Below are positions 33,940-44,627 of a stretch of DNA of 64,000 nt, in pieces. The DNA is taken from positions 62,001 through 126,000 of the forward strand of contig JACGCM010002657.1 of NCBI GenBank assembly GCA_014058105.1, written 5' to 3'. The notes beneath the pieces were generated by a model. That model did no database searches and was not told where the DNA came from. It worked only from the letters and a program-made list of their open reading frames with translations. The stretch's first letter is position 1, and each line of letters opens with the position of its first letter. The translations under genes were made by a program, and so were the position numbers. Source of the DNA: Kingdonia uniflora (lineage: Eukaryota > Streptophyta > Magnoliopsida > Ranunculales > Circaeasteraceae).

Positions 33940-33970
33940 CCAAGTTAGTGAGGCACATTAGGAGATGCTC
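33940..33970 (-). repeat. Right terminal inverted repeat of Harbinger element
   Basis: The minus strand reads GAGCATCTCCTAATGTGCCT..., matching the left end. GAGCATCTCC is a common end for plant PIF/Harbinger elements. Confidence 0.65.
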
Positions 33971-34051
33971 TAGCTGCTCAATTTGTACTTTAGAGGAGTG
34001 TATTGGAAACCATTCCAATAACGTGCTCTAACCTTTAAACATATAGGGAAT

Positions 34052-34990
34052 TGAAAGGTTTTGGTTTGTCTCATTTCGTGTATGTAAAGGTCCGTGGTTA
34101 TCTCAGTCGAAGATAATAACAGGATAAAGACCTTCGTACAATCTTCTATCTACTAGCGACCAACAAGGTAAGTTGGACAAGTATAACTCTGATAAAGGGA
34201 GCCAAAAATGTTTTTCTAAATTTTCTAAACTCTTAGGAAATCTCGCTCGAACGACCCAAGGTCTCGGTCGAACAAATTTTAAGCATCTCATTCGAACGAC
34301 CTTCGGTCTCGTTCGAACGAGTGCTACGAGTTCAAAACAAAAACATATTTTTTCTTAAGGCTTATTATAGATTTTGTTCGAACGACCAAAGGTCTTATTC
34401 GAATGATTTTCGGGAAAAGCTGAAGCATTATTTAAGCGAACATTACTTATCTATTTTTGCTCTCTCTTTTTCTCTTTTCTTTGGCAAAAAGTTATTTTCG
34501 AAAGAGCTTAATATCTTTTATCAGAGAGACAATTTGACATCAATCTAAACCTTAAATCTTTCAAGTTTGTCTTGAGTTAGTGTATCCTACTTCCCACATA
34601 CTATTCTAGAATGATTCAAGAAAGGGGTTCCTTGCTATGAGGTTAAGGAAAATTGTTGCGAGAATGAAGGAAAGTCATTGCGAGAATGAAAGCGATAAGA
34701 TGTAATGTTTGGATCATAAGAGAGATAATCATGTGATGAGGTTATCGAGTCAATAAGTATAATTCAGATTAAACTATTTTTGATTAGTAGATTTTTGGTT
34801 GTCTTGTTTATCGACAACAACCTGCGATTTTTCTCCTGAGTAAGAAGTTTCCATAAGTTAAACAATTGCTTGTGTCGTTTAATTTATTTTCTTTACTATT
34901 GATTGTTTATGCTTAATCCTAGATAATTTATTGAATATGAATTGTTTAGACCTAATTTCTTGAATTACATTAAATACGAGCACATAAAAT
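34052..34990 (+). repeat. SIRE 5' LTR
   Basis: Related along its length to the split LTR at 15291-15529/25356-26305. It includes TTCGAACGA palindromes (34230-34410) and ends near ATAAAATTTTAAT. Confidence 0.75.
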
Positions 34991-34996
34991 TTTAAT

Positions 34997-35008
34997 TGGT
35001 ATCAGAGC
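34997..35008 (+). other. Primer-binding site (initiator Met tRNA)
   Basis: TGGTATCAGAGC immediately after the LTR, on the same strand as gag. Confidence 0.93.
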
Positions 35009-35071
35009 GGAATCGCTTTTAGGCTTTATATCCTGAGCGGTGATCCTACTTTTAAGTGCTTGTTTAATTTA

Positions 35072-36835
35072 ATGGATTCTAAAAAAATTTGAGGTCCTAT
35101 AAATCATCCACCACTGTTTGATGGCACGAAGGTTCGAAAGATTGTCTTCTTGCAATCCATGGGAGAAGATGTCTGGATTGCCATTAAAGATTGATGGGTG
35201 TCCCCGACAGCAATGCAGGGTGAGCTAGCAACAGCTGTAAAAATTCCTAAACCTATAAATCAATGGACTAAGGAGGAAAAAGAAATATGTGGGTATAATT
35301 CTAAAGGTCATAATGCAATCTTTAATCCGTTGAGCCAAAGTGAGTATAGGCACATCTCCGCGTGTACCACTTTGAAAAAAGTTTGGGACATCTTAATGTG
35401 CATTCACGAAGGTGATGATACGGTTAAAGATATTAAACTACAAATGCTCACCTCTTAATTTGAAAACATCTGGATGAGTGAGGATAAACCGCTAGGTAAG
35501 TTTTATGCCAGACTGAGGGACATTATCAACAACAGTGCCTCTTTAGGAGTTAGATATACTGATGTTCAAATAGTTCATAAAATTTTATGATCTATCCTTA
35601 AGAGTTTTAGATCTAAATGTGATACCATAGAGGAAGCTCAAAATCTTAACATAATGAAACCTGACACACTTGCTGGAAAATTGTAAATATTTGAAATCGA
35701 GATAGAAATGGAAAAACCCTAAAAAGAATAAGTGTCTGGCTTTTAAGTCTTCCTCCAACTCTTCATCTTCTTAGGGAACAAAAGAAGTTGACAACTTATG
35801 TGTCTCTAACAATAATGAGGAATTGGACTTTGATTCAAAGATTGATGTTAAAAGCCAATAATTTTGAAAACTCCTAAAAAACGACAATTTGAGAAATAAG
35901 AGAAAAATGTGAATTATGAACCACGTCCTCATGACCGTGCTAAGTCATATAACAAACTGACCAATCTTGATCAAGACTTAAATAAGATTGAATGTTATAG
36001 GTGTCACAAGTTTCATCAAAATACTCACAGTTGTCCCACTAAGAGTTATAATAGTAACTATAAGGCCATGAATATTAAAGTTAATTGGGATGATGATAAT
36101 GATGAATTTGATGCTAATAATGATCATCCCTAAGAATATGAAAATTGCAGCTATTGTGCGTTTCCTAGTACAATAAACTCTAGTAATATATATTTAGACC
36201 CTTTTGAGCTAGAAAACTCTACTGAAGATCAGAGTAATTGTAAAAGTCATAATAGTGAAGAACCCAAGTATGAAAATTTGTATTCTCAACTTGTTTCTCA
36301 GCTTGAGAAACTTAAGAATAAGAAAGGTGCTCTTATTCTCAAACTTGATATTTGTGAAAAAGAAAAACATACTGCTATGGGGAAGTTAAAATTGACTGTA
36401 ACTGAACTTAAGAAGCTTAAACTTGACATGGCTTCCATTAAGAAGAAACTTGAAACTTTTCTCCATGGAGCAAAGAATATTGACAAAATGCTAAGTATGA
36501 CCAAAAAATGGTACTGACAAAAGTGGACTTGGATTTGATAAGAAAAATGCTAAGTCTACTACACCACAAATGACCAAGTTTGTTAAAGCTACTCCAGTGC
36601 CATATTTGCCCAAACAAAGTGTTACTAATGCTGCTCATAGGTAGACCAAGCAGGCTTGTGGTCGAAAGGGTCATCTTGCTCCTTATTAAAGATATGTTCT
36701 TGTATTCTATAGTAGGAATGATCTTTACTTGGAAAGAAGGAAACCCTATCGATCATATGCCCAATCGTTTGTTAATTCCTCTTTTGTATAAAAGTCAGTT
36801 AATGGCTTCAGGAATTTGACTCAAGTGGAAATAGA
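35072..36835 (+). pseudogene. SIRE/copia gag
   Basis: Starts at ATG 35072, followed within a few codons by TGA. PLFDGTKVRK-like start, then an open block (35198-35458) with PINQWTKEEKEICGYNSKGH and CTTLKKVWDILMCIHEG, the UBN2-type gag core. KFYARLRDIINNSASLG and LKSFRSKCDTIEEAQNLN follow after a stop. A CCHC-like knuckle (CYRCHKFHQNTHSC, about 35990-36035) precedes KAMNIKVNWDDDNDEFD. A lysine-rich coiled coil (36278-36517, LVSQLEKLKNKKGALILKLD) and NIDKMLSMTKK match SIRE gag. At least six stops. Confidence 0.8.
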
Positions 36836-37030
36836 ACAAAAGAAAGTTAGATCTGTTTAGGTTTATAAGAAGGATCTTTTACCACAATTATGGTGTAATA
36901 TTGCAGTATTGGCTCAAAATGAGATGGTGAAGAGTGTCTGTTATGGGTTAATGATTGAACCACCCAATATGAAAGATGTTTTATATGATAAATCCTGGAT
37001 TAACACCATTAGTATTTGCTCCATAGCATA

Positions 37031-38021
37031 AATCTATCAGGTCATCCTAACTGTTTGTGTTGCTATTCTGTGGACATCGCCAGGTATGTGTCAATTTTCT
37101 GGTTCATATTGGATATTTCCCCTAATTTTTGCAATACATTCTATCTTAGCTATGCATGTGCATCTTCGGGATTTATTTATTTATCATATATTCATCTAAT
37201 GCATGAGCTACTTGGTGTCACTTATTCATCACTAGTTCCAACTATTCCTAATAATAGTCATAAGTAGAAACCTTGAGGATAAATGTAATGACTTCGTTGC
37301 CTAACATTATGTGAGGATCTAACCTTTTGTGCAAGCTTTGAGTGTTATTAAATAAATTCTTTCCCGCAGTTTTTTTTTTCTGATCTCATTATTCTATATA
37401 TTTGTCAATTGTCGGTGGTGACATCTAGTTTAAATTAGTTTAATAGAACAAACAAAATTGAAGAATGTATATGTTTCTTTATCACCTATGACCAAACAAA
37501 ATTTAATATTAAATTAAGATACATGTTAGAAAAATTGTAGGAAACATTTTAAGTTATTTATGTTGTTTATTGTGTTTATTTATACTAAGTCATAAAAAAT
37601 TAATGGTCATATATTAGGGACATTTATACATCTAAATATTGCCTGAATCAGTACCTTGTATCTCGTGTGTGTGTGTGTGTTTTTTTTCTTGATTTTTTTT
37701 AAAGTTAAATGGGGTGGGGATGGGATTAGGTTTCGAAAAGTGGGGCGGATTCAGGGATCCCCGTTTAGCTTAAACGGGCATTGGGGCGGAGATGGGGGTT
37801 GGAATCTAAGCAGTTCTATTATTACCCACCTTACCCCCTTCGTATATGATTATCCGAAGAGAGTAAAGCATCGAATTCCTCTTTCACTTTTTTTCTCCGT
37901 GCATTTCCTGTTTATTACTTATTTCTTTGGTAGAAAATAAATAAATTGGTAGAGTACAAGAATAGATATTAGATTATATTCTTGCTTAGTACTTGTGTGT
38001 CTAATTGCTTCTTTGTAACAG
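37031..38021. other. Intergenic, GT microsatellite and G/C-rich patch
   Basis: (GT)8 at about 37665-37680 followed by a T tract. A patch rich in GGGGYGGRGATGGG at 37705-37800 contains a short perfect hairpin CCCGTTTAGCTTAAACGGG. No gene recognised. Confidence 0.4.
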
Positions 38022-38759
38022 GTATAGCTTCACTTAAGTCTCTTAATATTAGATGTTGCAACTGCATAACAGATGCAGACATGAAACCTCTATCGGGTAT
38101 ATGCTATCTCGCGCTCCTTTTTTTCTCGACATGATAAGCAACTGTTCAACTTATATTTTGTTGGCAATGATTGTCACGGAATCCTAAATTATGCAATTAT
38201 GCGAGTATATCGTCTAGTTATTTCTCCTTCCTCAATTGCTATCAGTTTTCTATGATGCTTAGAATTGACTGAATGCTTGAAGGTATTTTCATAATTTTGG
38301 ATTGATTATTAACTTAGAATATTATACTGGGTTTCTCCTTATAAGTAAATCTTTTAATATGTTCATGCTTTCTTATCAAAATGTAAAAATTAATATCGTC
38401 ATAATAGTTCCTTATATGGATAATACACTAATTTCAACTTTCAAGTAGTAGTATAACTTATTTTGGTAGTTTAGACTTGAAGGTTACACATTTGATTTTA
38501 TTTAAGGGCTTACAAATTTGAAAGGGTTGCAGACTTCCTACAACAAGGTTGTGGACCTAGGATTATCTTATTTGAAAGGTACTTTATGATTCTTTCACTA
38601 TAATCTATCATATCTTTGCATGCTTAGTTTACCTCTTTATTATTATTATTTTGCTATCATGAAACTTAGGCTTCATTTAATTTACAGGTTTGAACAAGCT
38701 TGTTCGACTAAACATGGAGGGTTATCTTGTTACCGCTGCATGATTGGAGTCCATTACAG
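38022..38759 (+). pseudogene. LRR gene fragment: three one-repeat exons
   Basis: Three exons with good GT-AG borders and identical phase: 38022-38096 (SLKSLNIRCCNCITDADMK), 38507-38578 (LTNLKGLQTSYNKVVDLGLS) and 38688-38759 (LNKLVRLNMEGYLVTAA-stop-LESIT). Each encodes one cysteine-containing-type leucine-rich repeat, as in the plant LRR family related to F-box/LRR proteins, whose genes also use 72 bp repeat exons. Exon 3 has TGA where the family has a cysteine codon. No exons before or after are recognised, so this is a broken copy or a captured fragment. Confidence 0.75.
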
Positions 38760-39360
38760 GTTCATATTCCTTCTTGATCAAGCATTGTTTTCCTTTTAGA
38801 CTTAATTGTATAATAAAATTCAATGCTACATGATTTGAAAGGGGGTTTGTGTGTCATAATCTGAGACATTGAGGTCGATCCTATCAGTACCAGCTATCCG
38901 GGCATGATCGATCATTAAGAATAATAAATTATTCACATTAAAGGAAATGTTACATATATATCCTTAAAAATAATAAATGGGTTATGTGGTGCCATGGTCA
39001 ATGGTAGAAAAGTCTTAATTGAAGACATTCGGGTCACTAGGCCAAAAAGATTAAATATTGACACTTTTGGATATGCATTTACAACCGGGCAGGTGTGTTG
39101 GAAAATTTTGACATCCTTTAACTGTCGTAATCTTATTACTACCGTCGTTTGTTCCTGCTTTCCTCTTATTTACGTCATAAAAATGTAACTGTGCATTTTG
39201 TTGGAAAACAAATTCAATTTAAACGGTTTATATAGTCGTTTTCATTAATTAAGTTAAAACCACTCTAATCCTTTGAGTTTCCTCCAAATAAGACCCACGA
39301 TTCACTTATCTCAAAACTTCCCTTCGATTGAAATTTCCCCCACAAAATCTCATCCCCCTA
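38760..39360 (+). other. Spacer with one exon-like ORF
   Basis: An open frame from ATG 38994 (MVNGRKVLIEDIRVTRPKRL, then NIDTFGYAFTTGQ) ends at a donor-like GGGCAG|GTGTGT (about 39093). It has no recognised family and could be an exon of the broken LRR neighbourhood or chance. Confidence 0.25.
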
Positions 39361-39370
39361 CCCCAAATAT

Positions 39371-39442
39371 TATATAGATTAACAATTTCCTTTTGTTTGT
39401 TGAGATCTCTTTCAATAATGCGCCCCTCTTCTGTAACCAAGG
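39371..39442 (+). promoter_or_regulatory. TATA box and possible first exon
   Basis: TATATAGATT lies 48 bp before ATG 39419. The 8-codon start (MRPSSVTK) ends at a donor-like AACCAAG|GTATTTATC followed by a (CT)9 run (39449-39466), as in many plant gene starts. No downstream exon recognised. Confidence 0.3.
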
Positions 39443-39798
39443 TATTTATCTCTCTCTCTCTCTCTATTTTTCATTCTTCATTTCTAATCAACAATTTCAA
39501 TTAATTATTGTTTGTAGTAATTCTTCAATTTTGGCTAAGTACATAGTTAAGGTTCTAATTGAATTTTTTTTCTAAAATTATGGGTGTTGATTAACCCACT
39601 TAAGGCTTTTAAGACTAAAATTTAATGGCTTCCCGATTATAGGGTTTGCTTCCATAGGTTTTAATACAACTCTAATTATAACTTAGAATACATTGCCAAA
39701 AAATCGATGAGAAGAGAGGGTTTAGTTTTCAATAAAAAGAACTTGTTTGTATTTCCTGTAGTTGTTAAGGAGTAACTATTGATCTTACCTATTTTATC

Positions 39799-40295
39799 AT
39801 GGTTGCTCGATTCATTTTCACTGCAATGTTTATCATCCACTTGCTTATCTCGCAGACTTCTACAGATATTGCATGGTTGGCCTCGACTTTAGGCCTCCTG
39901 ATCCTAGCAATTGCAGTGAACTTGAAGTTTGGTACATCAATATTTATAATACCAGCTGAAGAAATAGCATTCAAGGACCTCTCACGCCTTATTTTATTTC
40001 ATCCAAATTTTCCATATTGCATAGTAGAGTTCTATTATTGCGCAGAAGCATGCATCATAGCTACCAAATCTGGTACATTTTGAATACCATCACCAGGTGC
40101 ATATTCTGCTATCTTATTGCTCAAATAGATGACCAACCTAATATCACTAACAGTAGCACTTGATGATTTAACTGGTTATAATTTTAACGCTCTTATCAAG
40201 CATCCTATAGGGTCTTCTTCACTAGATGACTTGGTAGAATTAATTGTGGAAGCAGTACCTTCCAGACTAATGAGATCCGAAAGCACTACGAATTA
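39799..40295 (+). other. Long open frame of unknown origin
   Basis: A plus-strand frame of 165 codons with two stops (40081-40083 and 40126-40128). The first part is hydrophobic (FTAMFIIHLLISQ, STLGLLILAIAVNL) and the second is LDDLTGYNFNALIKHPIGSS. No family recognised; coding status doubtful. Confidence 0.2.
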
Positions 40296-41405
40296 ATGCA
40301 CATCCCGTGGTCTAACCTCTCTTCTAGGTAGCCATTAGGTACTCGGATCCTTGTTATTTCATTAATCCATTTCATTTCTCTAAGGAGGGATATGCAGAGT
40401 CTATTGATTCGATAAAAGAGGCTCTGTGGGAGTTTTCCTTTAAAAAGAAAATAGAGGCATAGACACACTATAGGGTATTTAAGAAGTCTTTTCTACTTCC
40501 CTATTGTGGTTTTATTGCCTTCAATTTTTTATGCAACTTTTTCTTACCTAATACTCGTCGTTAATTGCAATAGTTGGAACCTTTTGTTCATATGAGATTT
40601 TAATATTTTTCAAAGTAAAGTCCAAAGTTCTTGAAGTGATTCAAAAAGAAAGTGTAGTTTACAGATATAATATTTAGCCCTTTGCGATCTTAGTAGTCTA
40701 AGATTTCCTTTTTCAATTTAAATTTTAAGCTATACAGTTGTTGGTAAAGTGAGAAGAAAATATAAAGTTCAGTTCTCACCATCAGCTCTTAATATATAGT
40801 ACCTGCCCATATTCCTATATCCTGCACTACTAGTCTTCTTCCAGCAATCAATCCTTCCCTTCTAATATGTATATGTTTATAAGCTATCAACATTATTATT
40901 TGAATATACTAATAGATTTGTATTCCAGCCTTAATTTCGTTCTTTAGGCTTATTTCTGGCCAACTAAATGGCAGGTTGCAAAGAACAAGGCAGCCAACGT
41001 CTTTCCATCCATTTCTGGATAGAACTGCCTTTGCTTGTTTTTGTCTTTCCATCCATTTTTGGATAGCTGATTAACATATTTTAAGGTGTTTCTTCTATTC
41101 CTGAAGGTTCCTCTATTGATTCCTCTGCCCCGAAAGGTGTTATGTGTGATCCCTATCCCCTTTTTGAGCTGTGAAAGGAATTAGACAGCCATCATCTTTT
41201 CCATCCTTTTTTGGACAGAACTGCCTTTGCATTTGTATTTTCTGGACAACTGAATGGCAAATCTTCAGAAGCTTTAGGCTTTCATTTATGTGTACTATCG
41301 GTTGGTGTTGTTGTGGACTTTAGGCATTAAGCTTTCTGGACAACTGAATGTAAGTTTTAATTTCTTGATGCCTTCTCTATTATTCTTTTGATATATGCAT
41401 CCTAT
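40296..41405. other. Spacer with imperfect CTTTCCATCC..TTTTTGGA repeats
   Basis: Between 40945 and 41350 the phrases CTTTCCATCCATTTYTGGAT, GAACTGCCTTTGC and CTGGACAACTGAATG recur two or three times each at irregular spacing. No gene. Confidence 0.4.
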
Positions 41406-41950
41406 CACTACAAGAAAAACTACTTTTAGGGATGGCAAAAAAGCGTCCCAAAAGGCTATTAATCCGTCCCTACAACTATTAGGAATGTCTTTAGAGACGG
41501 TAAAGTGTTGTCCCTTTAAGGTGGCGTCCCAAATACATTAGGGACGGACACATCCATTTCTAATACTATTAAGGACAGCTTTTGAGATGCCAAAAATCCA
41601 TATCTAAAAGTCTTTGTTTTTCAACTCCTTTGGGGACGGAGTACAACCGTCCCTAATACATAATATTAGAGACCAATTTGTTTGTCTCTAAAAGTATGAC
41701 ATTAAATTTTCCCGCTAGAGCCAATATTATTGAGGTCGGATTATTCTGTCTCTAATACACAATATTTGAGACAGATTTATTTTTCTCTAAAAGTATGGTG
41801 CCAAATTTTCTCGCCAGCGCCAATATTATTGGGGAGGGATTATTCTGTCTCTAATACACAACATTTGAGACGGATTTGTTTGTCTCTAAAAGTATGGCGC
41901 CAATTTTTTCCACCAGCGCTAATATTAATAGAGACAGAATAAATCGTCCT
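41406..41950 (+). mobile_element. CACTA (En/Spm) transposon left terminus
   Basis: Starts CACTACAAGAAAAACTAC, the canonical end of plant CACTA elements, followed by subterminal GGGACG/CGTCCC motifs in both orientations and by three ~99 bp tandem units. The element would extend to the right. No opposite end (TTTTCTTGTAGTG) was found by eye before 49 kb, so it is truncated or the other end is diverged. No TNP1/TNP2 transposase genes are seen. Confidence 0.8.
41650..41950. repeat. Three 99 bp tandem subterminal repeats of CACTA element
   Basis: TCTCTAAAAGTATG recurs at 41685, 41784 and 41883, followed each time by AATTTTYYC and GCCAATATTATTG-like sequence. Confidence 0.9.
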
Positions 41951-42854
41951 TAAAGAAGAATGTTAAATATAGTATTTTTGCAATTGGAATTACTCCCCTG
42001 TTAGATAGTACAAATCATTCATCAACCACAAGTTAATTTAAAAGAGATAACAATTTATTTACAAGGTTCCATAAATACCAATTTTATATAAATAAATAAG
42101 GTCCCAATCCACCTAAAACATTAAAAATTATTGTTCAATCACAAAATACAACTTACAACTTGAGCATTCAAATTAATTATCCAACATCTTACGTACTAAA
42201 CATGGAACCATTGACACACGAATAATACATCTACGTATAATAAACACTTGTTTGTATCGCTCCCATAATTGTTAAGAAACTACCTGAAACAAAAAAAATC
42301 AAATTATTACAACCTCAACCACAACATATAAAAATAATTACAAGCCAAAAGATAATAAAATAATGAAATACACATTATGAAACTAAAAATATAAAAAATC
42401 AAATGACGCATCACATCTATGTCAGAGTCCGCGCAGAAGTAAATTAAATAGGAAAAATCTTACCGAAAATTCCGCAGAACTTACCCTATAAATTGGATAT
42501 TCTCATTTTGTACCTGCTAGAAAATATATACAATTTATACACTCAAGTGAATAACGTAATGTTTCAGTTTGAGAATGCTTAGGGTCAGTATACACACAGC
42601 ACGCTCCCAATTCTTAAGATTATGAAATTCACACAAATCACACGACAATTGGATATCACATTAAGGTCATATATCAACTCGAGGGTTGATAATATATATA
42701 AATCTCAACAACTACAAACATTAATACCTGATAAAGTATAATTTTATAGCATGAGTATAAATATCTAGAAGTTGCAACACTATACCACCATATGCTACTC
42801 GACACGTAGTATGGTGAAATGTAAAATATTCGTATACACCAAGAATAAACATAC
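41951..42854. other. AT-rich CACTA interior, nothing recognised
   Basis: Several AC|CTG patterns (minus-strand donors) near 42288, 42515 and 42727 hint at more minus-strand exons, but no protein family is recognisable in them. Confidence 0.3.
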
Positions 42855-42915
42855 CTGAAAGGACAAGAAGACTTTTGTAACCTGTATTTTTTCCAAAAAG
42901 AATATCAGTGCCAAT
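42855..42915 (-). pseudogene. Phosphoglycolate phosphatase-like exon (HAD family)
   Basis: Minus strand, between an acceptor (TTCGTAG) and a donor (TTTCAG|GTATG), encodes TDILFGKNTGYKSLLVLS. This matches the motif near the end of plant PGLP/HAD phosphatases (R-L-D-T-D-I-L-F-G). A one-base deletion at the exon start (ATTGGCACTG where ATTGGACACTG is expected) shifts the frame. Only this exon is recognised. Confidence 0.6.
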
Positions 42916-43421
42916 CTACGAAGCAAAAAAAAACACTGTGAAAACAAAATGATGCCACTATATCATGTTGGTCTACAAATGTCACATGTTGGTTAAGTCA
43001 TTTTTAACTTTAAAATACTAACATATAGGGTCAAAAATCCCACTAATAAGATAATTACAACAGCAAAAGCAGAAGTCAACTCTATTCAAGATTTCTTATC
43101 TAGGAAAGAAAAACATAGTTACCTTAGCATAATGATCAGCTTTGAGACTCGACGATACTAATTATTATCTGGAAAAGGGATGCCTGCAATTTGCATGCAA
43201 TTTGTGACAATCATTTAACTTCGACTTGAATTGTATTGTTCACAAAAGCCTTTATATTCTCAATTTCTTGCTGGTATCAAGCTTCTCGCTGTAACTTGGC
43301 AAGCTAATCCTTGTATTCTGAAATAATAATGATGAGGACTGTGACCTTATATTTTTGGGATGGGCAACTACTCCTTTGCACAAAACTCATCCTACCATGA
43401 CACATAGTTCCGGGTAAGGCA
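42916..43421. other. Spacer between captured exons
   Basis: No protein family recognised. Confidence 0.3.
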
Positions 43422-43930
43422 ACATTAAATGCTAAGGATTTTCTACTAGTTCCTGGTACTTTTCTGTCAGTCAGTAGAAAATGGAGTTCTGGTGATCAGT
43501 TGACCCTTCAACTGCCAATGATTCTGAAAATAGAGGCCATTAAAGATGATCAGCCTGAGTATGACTCTATCCAAGCAATTCGTTACAGTCCTTTCCTTCT
43601 TGCCGGTCTAACCAAAGATGGCTGGGACATCAAAACAGGGACAACTACCTCTCTTTATGACTGGATAACTCTAATTCCATCCCAAGTGGTTACTGGGTTG
43701 GACGGGAAGGCAAACTTGATTTCTTTGTAGTTCAGGAGCGAGAAGGGTTGTTTTGTCTACAGTGAAATAAATGATAAAGGTAGTACAAGCATTAAGCTCA
43801 ACAGAATATTGGATACTGTAGATTCTGGTTTCAAACAAGCTGCTAGCTTTAACTTGAGAGGACTTAATGAGTATCATCCCATGAGTTTTGTGGCAAGGGG
43901 GGGGGGAAGAGGAATTGCTTGCGTATGACA
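43422..43930 (+). pseudogene. DUF1680 (beta-L-arabinofuranosidase-like) fragment
   Basis: Plus-strand frame: TLNAKDFLLVPGTFLSVSRK, WSSGDQLTLQLPMILKIEAI, KDDQPEYDSIQAIRYSPFLL and AGLTKDGWDIKTGT then DWITLIPS. This is the C-terminal side of the DUF1680 glycoside hydrolase family (GH127-like) of plants, a secreted cell-wall enzyme class. The frame ends at TAG 43728-43730; a related but weaker frame continues to about 43930 through a G9 run. It lies on the opposite strand to the PGLP and TRM10 fragments. Confidence 0.75.
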
Positions 43931-44267
43931 TTGTTTAGCTTGACAGATGAAAGCTACAGTGTATTTAAATATTGGAGCTTGAAAGTGATGTGCAAATCAT
44001 GTATGAAATCGCCCTGATTAAGTTATATATCAATAAAATCTCACTTATTTGATTAGGTCTAATCCTTATACAAAATTGCCACTTCTATACATAAAATCTC
44101 ACTTATTTATTTATAAAATAAATGTGATAACGATAACTTTTAAGATTGTGATTATATATAGTGCGAAACTTTGTGAAGATTTATAATAGTCTTTCTAAGC
44201 AGCTATAACAAGCAAAATCTTACTAAAGAGGGAGTTTCATAATGAAGCAAAAAGAAGAAAATAATAC
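43931..44267. other. Spacer between captured exons
   Basis: AT-rich; no protein family recognised. Confidence 0.3.
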
Positions 44268-44627
44268 CTGAGAGCTTGACATCTTCAGAAAGCTTCCAAT
44301 ATGAAGCTTTGTAGTTTTTATCCCTTGATCAATCACTTTTTTCATGGTTATCCCTTTCCATCTGTTACGGTCTACTAACCCACCAATAATATAGATACTC
44401 TTCGGATCAAGTTTCTCCAGCACAATTTCAAAATCTGCGGCTAGATAGACTAGACGCTCTTTCCCATCTTGCAGTGCTTCGATATACAAGTTACTTTCTT
44501 TCTCAATTATCCATTTGTTAAATCCTGGGAGCCTCTGCAGTTATGTTTGTATTTCTCCTTTGCATCCAGTGAGCCAGAGATGGGCTGACAAAGTACATCT
44601 TCCATTCAGTGCATAACTAAACATTAT
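44268..44627 (-). pseudogene. TRM10-like tRNA (guanine-9-N1) methyltransferase exon
   Basis: A 360 bp phase-0 exon on the minus strand between acceptor TTTGCAG and donor CAG|GTATTA. It encodes SYALNGRCTLSAHLWLTGC, RLPGFNKWIIEKESNLYIEA, LVYLAADFEIVLEKLDPKSI, YIIGGLVDRNRWKGITMKK and IDQGIKTTKLHIGSFLKMSS, the SPOUT-domain core of TRM10, including the GGLVDRN..KG signature that forms part of the cofactor knot. One TAA interrupts the exon (GEIQT-stop-LQRL). TRM10 methylates G9 of tRNAs. No other TRM10 exon is seen beside it, which argues for capture of a genomic fragment, not a retrocopy. Confidence 0.85.

Larger units (their letters stand above)
13551..33970. mobile_element. PIF/Harbinger-type DNA transposon with nested insertions
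   Basis: Left terminus GACCATCTTCTAAAGTGCCT and the reverse complement of the right terminus, GAGCATCTCCTAATGTGCCT, match at 27 of 31 positions. Bases next to the ends are TAA (left) and TAG (right), close to the 3 bp target duplication of this superfamily. Subterminal sequence is also shared: GGCGCC-rich hairpins, then TTCTC..TTCAC.AATTAAACCAAA 5' leader-like sequence at both ends (about 13965 and 33720). Inside are convergent ORF1 and DDE transposase genes, an SPL exon and a plant-mobile-domain gene. An 11.8 kb nested insertion (14461-26305) accounts for over half the length. It is possible that two related elements are joined rather than one. Confidence 0.6.
34052..37030 (+). mobile_element. 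SIRE-type Ty1/copia element, 5' part (LTR, primer site, gag)
   Basis: LTR begins TGAAAGGTTTTGGTTTGTC and ends just before the primer site at 34997. It is followed by a long gag with UBN2-like core, knuckle and coiled coil. Pol is missing: recognisable sequence stops near 37030. It starts only 82 bp from the Harbinger right end. Confidence 0.8.

Noticed and set aside
37656..37940. 94-codon plus-strand ORF over the GT microsatellite
   Set aside because: Begins in (GT)n/T-tract low-complexity sequence; the translation is compositionally biased and has no known motif.
39799..40295. Hydrophobic plus-strand frame considered as a membrane protein gene
   Set aside because: Two stops, no splice support, and an equally open minus-strand frame across 39789-39974; kept only as an unknown open frame.
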